NCBI GenBank assembly: GCA_003132865.1 | Contig: PKYZ01000711.1 | Span: 1-6,014, forward strand | DNA length: 6,014 bases | Direction: 5' to 3' | DNA from: Bryobacterales bacterium | GTDB lineage: Bacteria > Acidobacteriota > Terriglobia > Bryobacterales > Bryobacteraceae | Shown here: piece by piece, positions 1 to 6,014 of the stretch | Numbering within the stretch: the stretch's first letter is position 1 | How the letters are laid out: the number at the start of each line of letters is the position of its first letter | Program-made: the position numbers and the translations under genes | Notes under the pieces: model-generated | Seen by the model: only the letters and a program-made list of their open reading frames with translations | What the model was told of the DNA's origin: nothing | Databases searched by the model: none

Positions 1-244
1 GCCCGGAGCTCCGTGGAAAGTAACGGCTCCCTTGTAACCCACTCTACGACACCTTTCTCCGCTTGGCAACTTCGGGCATTCCCCGCTTGGGTCCCTGCGA
101 GTCGAATCGGATTGCGCGGGGAATAAGGCCCAGGCAGGCCGCGGCGGAGAGCAGACGTCCGGCTCTGTGGGTCACAGGGTGCCCTTCAGATTCTTGGTTC
201 GAGGGGATGCGAGCAAGACGGGTCGAAGCTCTCAAACGCCTGGT
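1..244. other. Unassigned flank with no supported gene
   Basis: No reading frame here carries a recognisable domain. Short open stretches exist on both strands: a plus frame open from the window edge to a TAA at 124-126, and a minus frame from about 235 to 44. They have no convincing start or family signature. A small imperfect hairpin (CTGTG at 165-169, CACAG at 173-177) lies about 70 bases downstream of the DUF218 stop on the minus strand. It has no T-tract, so I do not call it a terminator. The left edge could hold the start or tail of a neighbouring gene that cannot be identified from so few codons. Confidence 0.5.
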
Positions 245-868
245 TTAGATCCACCCTTTGAGCTTGTAGAGGATCAGGGCCGCATATTCGTAACTGGCGT
301 GGTAAAAGACATCAAATCCTCGTGTATAAAGCAGTCCCTTTGGCGGGCCGAACTCCGGCACGGCCAGAAACGAGGCCGATATCCCCAGCTTGGCGAACAC
401 GAGCCGGACACGCGGTACATCCATCTGTGAGGTCACGATGACGGCCGAGTTCCAGCCATGGTCGCGCATTATCCCGGAGACCTCGATACAGGATTCGTAC
501 GTTCGCGTGGAGCGCCCTTCGACGAGGATCGCCATGGCTGGAACGGCTGCCCGGGTCAACCAGTCCGCCTGCAGTTCTGCCTGGCCAAGCCCGCGCTGAT
601 GTTGGCTCCCTGAGCTGATGATCACGGGGGCGAAGTTGTCCCGGTAGAGCTTCAGAGCTCCTAACAACCTTTGCGCAGCGTCAGTCGTGAGCCAACTGTC
701 GTCGATCTGGCCGCTGGACAGCAGGACGATAACATCGGCCTTTCGGGGAATGGCGGGCTCCAGCAGCGGCGTGCCGTAGTATTACGCGAGGGGCGTCGAA
801 ACGAAGACGGCAACCCCCGCGACCATCCAGAGGAGAGCCTTTCCGATTGTCTTGACAATTCCCGCCAT
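245..868 (-). pseudogene. YdcF/ElyC-like DUF218 membrane protein, interrupted by an in-frame TAA
   Basis: Read through, this is a 207-codon frame from ATG at 868-866 to TAA at 247-245. Codons 1-28 give a short basic start and a hydrophobic segment (about 11-28, LLWMVAGVAVFVSTPLA). Codon 29 (784-782) is TAA. The same frame then resumes with typical DUF218 features: ADVIVLLSSG (44-53), ALKLYRDNFAPVIISSG (71-87), an E-G-R-S-T-R-T stretch (117-123) matching the family's E..S.NT block, IVTS with a following Arg (144-152), and the usual C-terminal LYKLKGWI. DUF218 proteins are envelope or carrier-lipid-related proteins, often anchored by one N-terminal helix and frequent in exopolysaccharide loci. 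The variant after VTS (QMDVPR) lacks the usual His. No ATG or GTG follows the stop before the core; the first alternative is TTG at 667, which would lose the first beta strand. The ATG also lacks a well-spaced ribosome site, and a stop (880-878) closes the frame upstream. It is either a pseudogene by a single nonsense change or a sequencing error. Confidence 0.72.
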
Positions 869-1047
869 CTCCCTGGCTCAATGATCAATCTACCGCTCTC
901 CCCATATTAGGACCAGCGGCCTCGGTATAATCGAGTCCAGAATTGCCGCGTGCCAATTCTTTGGAAATTAGCCCGTTGTTTTGGGACCGCAGGCTATTAT
1001 AGGAGGGTATACACGTCGTTTTTGCCGGCCTGGAACTGGCAGCTTGC
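869..1047. other. Divergent intergenic region between the DUF218 frame and the FemAB operon
   Basis: These 179 bases separate two divergently oriented frames and must hold the promoters of both, if both are expressed. Visible elements are TATAAT at 926-931 on the plus strand, TAATAT on the minus strand at 909-904, and an AGGAGGG at 1001-1007 with no start codon at a usable distance in the FemAB frame. A stop (TAG, 1000-1002) closes that frame just upstream. I see no sigma-54 element with the canonical GG-N10-GC spacing and no tRNA or riboswitch-like fold. Confidence 0.5.
926..931 (+). promoter_or_regulatory. Candidate sigma-70 -10 box for the FemAB operon
   Basis: A perfect TATAAT lies about 117 bases upstream of the FemAB ATG in the divergent intergenic region. 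No good -35 hexamer sits 15-18 bases upstream (the sequence there is around CATATT/ATATTA), and there is no TGn extension. If real, the promoter would depend on an activator and give a leader of roughly 110 bases. It could equally be a chance match. Confidence 0.3.
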
Positions 1048-2172
1048 ATGCATCAGCGGAGGAGTACGGAAGACAGAGTGCTTACGAGAACCATTGCAGC
1101 GGAAGTCGCGGCAAGCGATGCCGGCCCCGGCATGCGCGACGCCCTCATCTGCGGCCCGCTGCGCCAAGACGAATTTCGGCACTGGGACGACTTTGTTCAA
1201 GCCCATCCTCGCAGCAGCCCCTTCCATCTGCTCGCCTGGAAAAGGACGATCGAGGAGTCGTTCCGGTATCGACCCTACTATCTAGTGGCGCGAGATTCGG
1301 GCAGGATCTGCGCGATCCTCCCTCTATTTCTGGTCCGCAATCCTTTCCTTGGTAAAGCCCTCATTTCATCGCCATTCGCTGTCTATGGGGGTATACTGGC
1401 CGACTCGGCGGGCGCGCGGGACGCGCTGTATGGCTATGTCAAAGGGCTGGGAGAGGAACTGGGAGTCGACTACATTGAGCTGCGCAACGCCTGGCCCGAA
1501 CAGTGCGGGGGGATCTCGAATGTGTCGCGTTACGTGACGTTCACCCAGGAACTGGCGCCGGATGAAGCGAAGCTCCTGGAATCGCTACCGAAGAAGACAC
1601 GCAATCTGGTGCGGAAGTCATTGAGGCAGCCGTTCCGCATGGAGTACAACGTGCGCGACGTCGGCCGGCTGGATGCGGTGCATTCCCGGAACATGCGGCG
1701 CCTGGGTACACCCAACTTCCCGCGCAAGTACTTTGCAAGTGTGCTGGCAAATTTCGGCGAGACGGCCGATGTACGCGAGGTTTGGCTGGATGATAAAGTC
1801 ATGGCAGTCAGCTTGAATTTCTACTACCACGGCGAGATGCACACATATCATGCGGCCGCCGACAGCCGTTTCAACGCCCTAGGCCCCAATACCTTCATGT
1901 ATTTCGATCATCTGCGCTGGGCGGGGCAGCACGGCTTTCGGGTTTTCGACTTCGGGCGGTCAAAGCGAGACACCGGTACATTCGACTTCAAGAGACACTG
2001 GAATACGAAGATGCGGGAGCTGCCTTATGAAGTCCTTCTGGTGAACAGGAAGGAACTTCCCAATTTCAGCCCGGCCAATCCACGGTTCAATTTCGCTATT
2101 CGAACTTGGCGGCGTTTACCGCTCCCAGTAACGCGGACGCTGAGCCGTTTTGTATTTCCGCTGTTTCCGTGA
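1048..2172 (+). CDS. FemAB-family acyltransferase of the XrtA/PEP-CTERM-associated type
   Basis: A 374-residue FemAB-like protein with two GNAT-type halves. FemA/B/X enzymes transfer amino acids from aminoacyl-tRNA to peptidoglycan precursors; the Gram-negative relatives in exopolysaccharide loci have an unproven acceptor. Recognisable blocks are SPFHLLAWKRTIEESF (57-72), ALISSPFAVYGGILAD (104-119), DYIELRN (141-147), TRNLVRKSLR (184-193), RRLGTPNFPRKYF (217-229) and the near-invariant VFDFGRSKRDTGTFDFK (299-315), then WRRLPLPV near the C-terminus. These match the exosortase-A-associated FemAB subfamily throughout. There is no signal peptide or membrane helix, so it should be cytoplasmic. The start is uncertain: ATG 1048, GTG 1078 (better ribosome site) or ATG 1132, which best matches the usual N-terminus as I remember the family. 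It is the first gene of a three-gene run, and its TGA overlaps a GTG of the next frame. The acceptor could be a sugar amine or hydroxyl of the exopolysaccharide; this is inference. Confidence 0.87.
   Translation: MHQRRSTEDRVLTRTIAAEVAASDAGPGMRDALICGPLRQDEFRHWDDFVQAHPRSSPFHLLAWKRTIEESFRYRPYYLVARDSGRICAILPLFLVRNPFLGKALISSPFAVYGGILADSAGARDALYGYVKGLGEELGVDYIELRNAWPEQCGGISNVSRYVTFTQELAPDEAKLLESLPKKTRNLVRKSLRQPFRMEYNVRDVGRLDAVHSRNMRRLGTPNFPRKYFASVLANFGETADVREVWLDDKVMAVSLNFYYHGEMHTYHAAADSRFNALGPNTFMYFDHLRWAGQHGFRVFDFGRSKRDTGTFDFKRHWNTKMRELPYEVLLVNRKELPNFSPANPRFNFAIRTWRRLPLPVTRTLSRFVFPLFP
1058..1064 (+). promoter_or_regulatory. Ribosome-binding-site-like GGAGGAG bearing on the FemAB start
   Basis: GGAGGAG lies inside the frame if translation begins at ATG 1048, but 13 bases upstream of an in-frame GTG at 1078. 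A second purine run, GGAAG at 1068-1072, is 5 bases from that GTG. ATG 1048 has no comparable site in front of it. This makes GTG 1078 a serious alternative start, giving 364 residues. Confidence 0.35.
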
Positions 2173-2177
2173 CCCCA

Positions 2178-3344
2178 ATGTGGCTGATTCCGCATGTCGT
2201 CTTCTGGATTTCGTTCGGGCTGGTCGTATACGTCTACGCGGGTTTCCCGGTGTGCCTGCTGCTGCTGACGTGGCGCAGGCGCACCTCCCCACCGCCGATT
2301 CCCTCAGACGATGCGTTGCCATCGATCTCCTTCGTTGTCGCGGCATACAACGAGGAACTCGTGATCGAAGAGAAGCTACGCAACTGCCTGCGGTTGGACT
2401 ATCCGGAGGAGAAGCTGACCTTCATATTCGTGTCCGAGTCGACGGACGCCACCAATGATATCCTGCTGCGGTATCGGAGCCCGCGAATCCAGGTACGGAT
2501 CATGCCCGAGCGGGGAGGAAAGGTGGCATCGCAGGCGGCCGCTTATCCCCTGTGCGAAGACGATATCTTGGTGTTCTCCGACGCCAATACCTATTACCGG
2601 TCCAACTGCATTAAGATGCTGGCGCGTCATTTCGCGGATCCCCAGATCGGAGTCGTCACCGGCGACGTCCGATTGCTGCCGTCGGAGCAGAAGTTCGGCC
2701 AGGGCGAGAGTCTCTATTACAAGTACGAACGGCGGCTGCAGGAGTTGGAAAGCACGTTCTGGTCCACCGTCGCGATTGACGGCGCCATGTACGCCATGCG
2801 AAGAGAGTGCTTCAGACCGGTATCCAGCGGGCTGATCGCGGACGACTTCGTGCCGGCGATAAAGATCGCTCTGCAGGGCTATCGCATCATCTATGACCCG
2901 GAGGCTATCGCGGAAGAAGATCCCACGCCGGGTGACGCTCAGGAATTCTGGCGGAAGGTTCGGGTGGTGGCATACGCGATTCAGTCGTTTCTGGCGGGGG
3001 AAGGCGTTCCGCCATTGCGGCAGACGCGGCTTTGGTGGCTGTACGTATCGCACAAACTGCTGCGCTGGTTCGTGCCGTTCGACCTGATTTTCATGTTCCT
3101 GGCGAGCGGTGTGGCAGCCTTCGGTTCGCCGTGGTGGGCCGGCATGCTGGCCGCGCAGGTGGCATTCTATGCGCTCGCCGTATATGCCTGGCGTACGCCC
3201 AATCGGGCCGCGCTCCCGTTCCGCGTTCCTTACTATTTCTGCATGGTGAATCTGGCGGCGCTAAGGGGCATAGTGCGCGGCATCCGCAAGCAGCAGCGGC
3301 CGGTGTGGACTCGCACGGAACGCAGCCTGCCGCCCCGAGCGTGA
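2178..3344 (+). CDS. Membrane-anchored family 2 glycosyltransferase
   Basis: A 388-residue GT2 enzyme of the cellulose/hyaluronan-synthase-like architecture. An N-terminal helix (about 7-30) precedes a cytosolic GT-A domain, followed by hydrophobic segments at about 298-316, 319-338 and 351-368. Catalytic-domain marks are SISFVVAAYNEE (49-60), SESTDAT (86-92), ERGGKVASQAAAY (111-123), the metal/nucleotide-site SDANTYY (134-140), DGAMYAMRRE (201-210) and ADDF with GYRIIYDPEA (221-243), where Asp222/223 are the likely catalytic base. The processive QxxRW motif is not seen in its usual place, where the sequence reads RKVRVVAYAIQSF (259-271). Addition of one or a few sugars is therefore more likely than long-chain synthesis. 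It probably uses a UDP-sugar to build the locus's glycan at the inner membrane. ATG 2178 lies five bases past the FemAB stop. GTG 2169, overlapping that stop as GTGA, would add three residues. Neither has a clear ribosome site, which suggests translational coupling. Confidence 0.88.
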   Translation: MWLIPHVVFWISFGLVVYVYAGFPVCLLLLTWRRRTSPPPIPSDDALPSISFVVAAYNEELVIEEKLRNCLRLDYPEEKLTFIFVSESTDATNDILLRYRSPRIQVRIMPERGGKVASQAAAYPLCEDDILVFSDANTYYRSNCIKMLARHFADPQIGVVTGDVRLLPSEQKFGQGESLYYKYERRLQELESTFWSTVAIDGAMYAMRRECFRPVSSGLIADDFVPAIKIALQGYRIIYDPEAIAEEDPTPGDAQEFWRKVRVVAYAIQSFLAGEGVPPLRQTRLWWLYVSHKLLRWFVPFDLIFMFLASGVAAFGSPWWAGMLAAQVAFYALAVYAWRTPNRAALPFRVPYYFCMVNLAALRGIVRGIRKQQRPVWTRTERSLPPRA

Positions 3345-3370
3345 GCATGCAATCTGCGGCCGGCACGCAC

Positions 3371-4558
3371 ATGAAGATCATTTATCATCACCGCACCCGC
3401 TCCACCGACGCCCAGCGGATCCACATCCAGGAGATGATCAGAGCGTTTGAGGAACTGGGACATGAGGTTGAGACCGTCTCGCTTGTTCCAACCAATGCAG
3501 GCCAGGATGATGCCCGACGCGATGCGGGAGATGCTGTCTGGAAAAAGCCAGTACGCCGGATCCCGTTCGCTTATGAAATCGTGCAACTGGGTTACAACAT
3601 GGTGGGCATCCCAATGCTTCTGCGGAAGATCTTGCACAGGAATGTCGATTTCATCTACGAGCGGTATTCGCTATTCAATTTTGCAGGTGTGGTGGTTGCC
3701 CGCCTGTGCGGCGTGCCGCTGATCTTGGAGGTGAATTCTCCGTTTGCGCTCGAGCAATCGCGGGACAAAGATATCCGGCTCGTGCGCCTGGCGGCATGGA
3801 CGGAGCGGGTAGTGTGCAATGCCGCTGCTCACGTGGTGGTGGTGTCGACGCCCTTGCAGCGAATCATGGTGCAGGCGGGAATCCGGGCGTCGCGCCTGGT
3901 CGTGATGCCGAATGGCGTGGATCTGCACAAGTTCAAGCCCCAGCCAGCCTCGGCTGAGTTGCGCCGTTCACTCGGGCTGGACGGGGCGGCGGTCATCGGC
4001 TTCGTCGGTTGGTTCCGAAAATGGCACGGGCTGGAACTGCTGCTGGAAGCCTTCCACAGGTCCGGCCTGGCGGCGCGGAATGCCAAAGTATTGCTTATTG
4101 GCGACGGCCAGGCGATGGCCGACTTGCGGGATTATGTCGCCGCGCACGATCTCAAAGAGCACGTCATCTTCACCGGTCCACTGCCGCACGCGCAGGTCCC
4201 GCCATATCTGGACCTGATCGATATCGCCGTCCAGCCGGCAGCCAACGAATACTGTTGCCCGATGAAAATCCTGGAGTACATGGCCCTGGGAAAGCCGATT
4301 GTGGCGCCCAGGCAGGAAAACATTCAGGACTTACTGAGGGAAGGAGAGGAAGCCCTGTTCTTCTCCCCGGGTGATGCCGCCAGCATGGCGGACGCACTCA
4401 CCACGCTGGTGAACAATAGGGAGGGAGCCGCCCGCATGGGGCGGAAGGGCAGAGAGGCGATCGAGCGGCGGGGCTACCTGTGGACCGAAAATGCGCGGAA
4501 GGTAGCGGAGATGGTGGAAGGTACGGTAAAGAAGAAGCCGGTCACGGTTTCAGGATGA
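3371..4558 (+). CDS. Family 4 (GT-B) glycosyltransferase, exosortase-locus type
   Basis: A 395-residue retaining GT-B glycosyltransferase with two Rossmann domains. The N-terminal half opens with MKIIYHHRTRSTDAQRIHI (1-19), an opening seen in glycosyltransferases of exosortase A loci, and includes DFIYERYSLFNF (93-104) and LILEVNSPF (117-125). The donor-binding half has VMPNGVDLHKFKP (178-190), IGFVGWFRKWHGLELLLEAF (209-228), VLLIGDG (240-246) and the nucleotide-sugar motif CPMKILEYMALGKPIVAP (296-313), with Lys299 and Glu302. The upstream Glu of the classical EX7E pair is off register (Glu293, one residue too far). Such variants occur in the P.K.FEYMA subgroup. No signal peptide or membrane helix is visible. 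ATG 3371 is chosen because the conserved region begins there; ATG 3347 and GTG 3341 (overlapping the upstream stop as GTGA) are in frame. It presumably extends the same glycan as the upstream GT2. The sugar specificity cannot be read from sequence. Confidence 0.88.
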   Translation: MKIIYHHRTRSTDAQRIHIQEMIRAFEELGHEVETVSLVPTNAGQDDARRDAGDAVWKKPVRRIPFAYEIVQLGYNMVGIPMLLRKILHRNVDFIYERYSLFNFAGVVVARLCGVPLILEVNSPFALEQSRDKDIRLVRLAAWTERVVCNAAAHVVVVSTPLQRIMVQAGIRASRLVVMPNGVDLHKFKPQPASAELRRSLGLDGAAVIGFVGWFRKWHGLELLLEAFHRSGLAARNAKVLLIGDGQAMADLRDYVAAHDLKEHVIFTGPLPHAQVPPYLDLIDIAVQPAANEYCCPMKILEYMALGKPIVAPRQENIQDLLREGEEALFFSPGDAASMADALTTLVNNREGAARMGRKGREAIERRGYLWTENARKVAEMVEGTVKKKPVTVSG

Positions 4559-4563
4559 GATTC

Positions 4564-6014
4564 TCAGCGAGCGCCGGAAACTCCCACCTCAGGCGACGAA
4601 GCCGCTTTCACAAACTGGTGGTGCCAGGAATCCAAGACCAGCAACGAGTAGATCTGTTCGCTGCGATCCTCCCGGTCATGCATGTGGAGCAGATGCTCGA
4701 TTTGCGGCCGGGAAAGGAATTCGGCGCAGACGCCGCCCGATGCCAATAGCGTCTCACGAGCGAAGCCGGACAGCTCTTCGCGGAACCAGGATTTTACCGG
4801 AACCGGGAAGCCCTTTTTGGTGCGATAGACGATTTCGTGAGGCAGTAGAGGCTCCGCCCATTTCTTGAGCAGATACTTGGTCACGCCGCCGTGCACCTTC
4901 AGGCGGTCCGGCAAGGCGGCGGCAAATTCGACCAGGCGATGGTCCAGAAACGGGACGCGGAGCTCCAGAGAATTGGCCATGCTCATGCGATCGGCTTTGA
5001 CCAGCAGGTCGTCGGCCAACCAGGTCTTCAGGTCCACATAGGACATGCGCTGGAGGGGTGTCCAGCCCCGGCAATGCGCATAAGCGGCCGCAACTCCGTC
5101 CAGTGACTCGCCGGAAGAGAGCAGCAGTTCGTTTGCTTGTTGCTGTGAGAACAAACCACCCACGCCGCCATACCGCCATTCGAGCGGTCGCCCGAGCATA
5201 TCCGCGTACTTGCGGATTTTCGTGTCTCCCGCAAACGTACTGATCAGGCGGCCGGCCATGCGGGACAGAGGCAATCGGTTGACACGCTCATACGCCAGCA
5301 TGCGACGGTAGATCGGATATCCGCCGAAGATTTCATCCGATCCCTCGCCCGACAAGGCTACCGTTACCTTTTGCCGCGCAAACTGGGCGAGGAAATAGAG
5401 CGGAATCGAAGCCGTATCGCCGACCGGTTCGTCCATGTACCAGGCGATCTTCGGGAGCACATCACGGAAAGTGCCAGGTTCCAGCCGGAGTTCGTGATGG
5501 TCGGTGTGAAAGTGCGTGGCGACGATGCGGGCGTAATCGAGCTCGCTCTCAGCGCTGTCGTACCCGATGGAGAAAGTCTTGATGTCCTTGACGCCCAAGC
5601 GGGACATCAGTCCGACGACCGCGCTGGAATCGATGCCGCCGGAAAGAAATGCGCCCAGCGGAACGTCGGCGACAAGATGCATGCGGAGGCACTCGCCCAG
5701 GAGCGCGTCCAGGCGCTCCAGCGCCTCGCCTTCCGATATACGCGCCGGTTCGCGGAACGGCACATCCCAGTACTGCCACGAGCGGATTCCGGATTGATCT
5801 ACGCGGATGGCGTAGCCCGGCGGAAGTTTTCGGATTCCACGCAACATCGTGTTAGGCCCGATCACGTACCGGCGGCGCAGATATTCGTAAACGACTGCGG
5901 GATCCGGTTCCCTGGCGATATCCGGCAGCTCTAGCAGCGACTTCATCTCCGACGCGAAGGCAAACCGCTCGCTGTTGTGGTGGTAGTAGAACGGCTTGAT
6001 GCCCAGCCGGTCGC
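4564..6014 (-). CDS. Asparagine synthase (glutamine-hydrolysing)/amidotransferase, N-terminus beyond window
   Basis: 482 residues are visible; family members are usually about 600-640, so roughly the first 140 residues, including the catalytic Cys2 of the glutaminase domain, lie past the edge. Numbering from the codon at 6012, DRLGIKPFYY (1-10) and FAFASEMKSLL (17-27) close the class II glutaminase domain. The synthase domain follows: VADVPLGAFLSGGIDSSAVV (114-133) with the SGGIDSS pyrophosphatase loop at 5643-5623, SGEGSDEIFGGY (221-232), KADRMSMANSLELRVPFLDH (339-358) and RTKKGFPVPVKSWF (397-410). All key ATP-site residues are present. AsnB enzymes make an acyl-adenylate and amidate it with ammonia from glutamine. 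In exopolysaccharide loci such proteins are thought to amidate sugar carboxylates or precursors rather than to make asparagine; this is unproven here. The gene converges on the glycosyltransferase, with five bases between the stops, and so is transcribed separately from it. An internal ATG at 5946 is not the true start because the homologous frame continues upstream. Confidence 0.9.
   Translation of the reverse strand, partial: DRLGIKPFYYHHNSERFAFASEMKSLLELPDIAREPDPAVVYEYLRRRYVIGPNTMLRGIRKLPPGYAIRVDQSGIRSWQYWDVPFREPARISEGEALERLDALLGECLRMHLVADVPLGAFLSGGIDSSAVVGLMSRLGVKDIKTFSIGYDSAESELDYARIVATHFHTDHHELRLEPGTFRDVLPKIAWYMDEPVGDTASIPLYFLAQFARQKVTVALSGEGSDEIFGGYPIYRRMLAYERVNRLPLSRMAGRLISTFAGDTKIRKYADMLGRPLEWRYGGVGGLFSQQQANELLLSSGESLDGVAAAYAHCRGWTPLQRMSYVDLKTWLADDLLVKADRMSMANSLELRVPFLDHRLVEFAAALPDRLKVHGGVTKYLLKKWAEPLLPHEIVYRTKKGFPVPVKSWFREELSGFARETLLASGGVCAEFLSRPQIEHLLHMHDREDRSEQIYSLLVLDSWHHQFVKAASSPEVGVSGAR

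Noticed and set aside
163..179. Small hairpin downstream of the DUF218 frame on the minus strand
   Set aside because: The stem is short with a wobble pair and no T-tract follows, so it does not qualify as an intrinsic terminator.
846..859. Inverted repeat ATTGTC-TT-GACAAT containing a perfect TTGACA
   Set aside because: It lies inside the 5' coding part of the DUF218 frame. No -10 hexamer is found 16-18 bases downstream on the plus strand (GGCTCA region), so a promoter or operator is not supported, though a regulator site cannot be excluded.
1031..1047. Possible sigma-54 promoter (TGGAAC ... CTTGC)
   Set aside because: The spacing between GG and GC is 12 rather than the required 10, and it directly abuts the ATG.
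2376..3053. Long open frame (about 225 codons) antisense to the GT2 gene
   Set aside because: It mirrors a GC-rich coding gene with clear GT2 motifs, has no domain signature, and its composition (many Arg, Pro, His, Gln) is typical of a shadow frame.
3032..3340. Upstream extension of the GT4 frame overlapping the GT2 gene by about 100 codons
   Set aside because: The overlap reads as an out-of-frame translation of the GT2 C-terminus. GT4 homology begins at MKIIYHHRT.
5371..5934. Open frame of about 187 codons antisense to the amidotransferase
   Set aside because: It lies wholly opposite conserved AsnB motifs, including SGGIDSS, and has no recognisable features.
1..6014. CRISPR arrays, tRNA or rRNA genes, insertion sequences, long direct repeats
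   Set aside because: No spaced direct repeats, cloverleaf signatures, transposase motifs or terminal inverted repeats were seen on either strand.

Overview
The window is GC-rich bacterial DNA with the gene content of an exopolysaccharide locus in a Gram-negative bacterium. The FemAB-like protein and the glycosyltransferase opening MKIIYHHRT resemble families that usually accompany exosortase A (XrtA)/PEP-CTERM systems. No exosortase or PEP-CTERM substrate lies inside the window, so that link is inferred from family membership. An acidobacterial or proteobacterial host would fit, but the sequence does not settle the phylum.

Layout. Positions 1-244 hold no gene I can support. On the minus strand, 868 to 245 encodes a YdcF/ElyC-like DUF218 membrane protein whose frame is split by an in-frame TAA at codon 29, just after its N-terminal hydrophobic segment. 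A divergent intergenic region (869-1047) contains a perfect TATAAT and an orphan AGGAGG. A tight plus-strand operon follows: a FemAB-family acyltransferase (1048-2172), a membrane-anchored family 2 glycosyltransferase (2178-3344) and a cytoplasmic family 4 glycosyltransferase (3371-4558). A minus-strand asparagine synthase/glutamine amidotransferase (4564 to the window edge) converges on them, with 5 bases between the two stop codons. Its N-terminal part lies outside the window.

Working model (inference). The two glycosyltransferases extend a lipid-linked or secreted glycan. The AsnB-type enzyme amidates a carboxylate on a sugar or on a precursor. The FemAB protein attaches an acyl or aminoacyl group. 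The DUF218 protein may act on the envelope or on the lipid carrier, but it appears broken here. The least ordinary observations are the single nonsense codon in an otherwise intact DUF218 frame, GTGA stop/start overlaps at both operon junctions, and the pairing of FemAB with AsnB.
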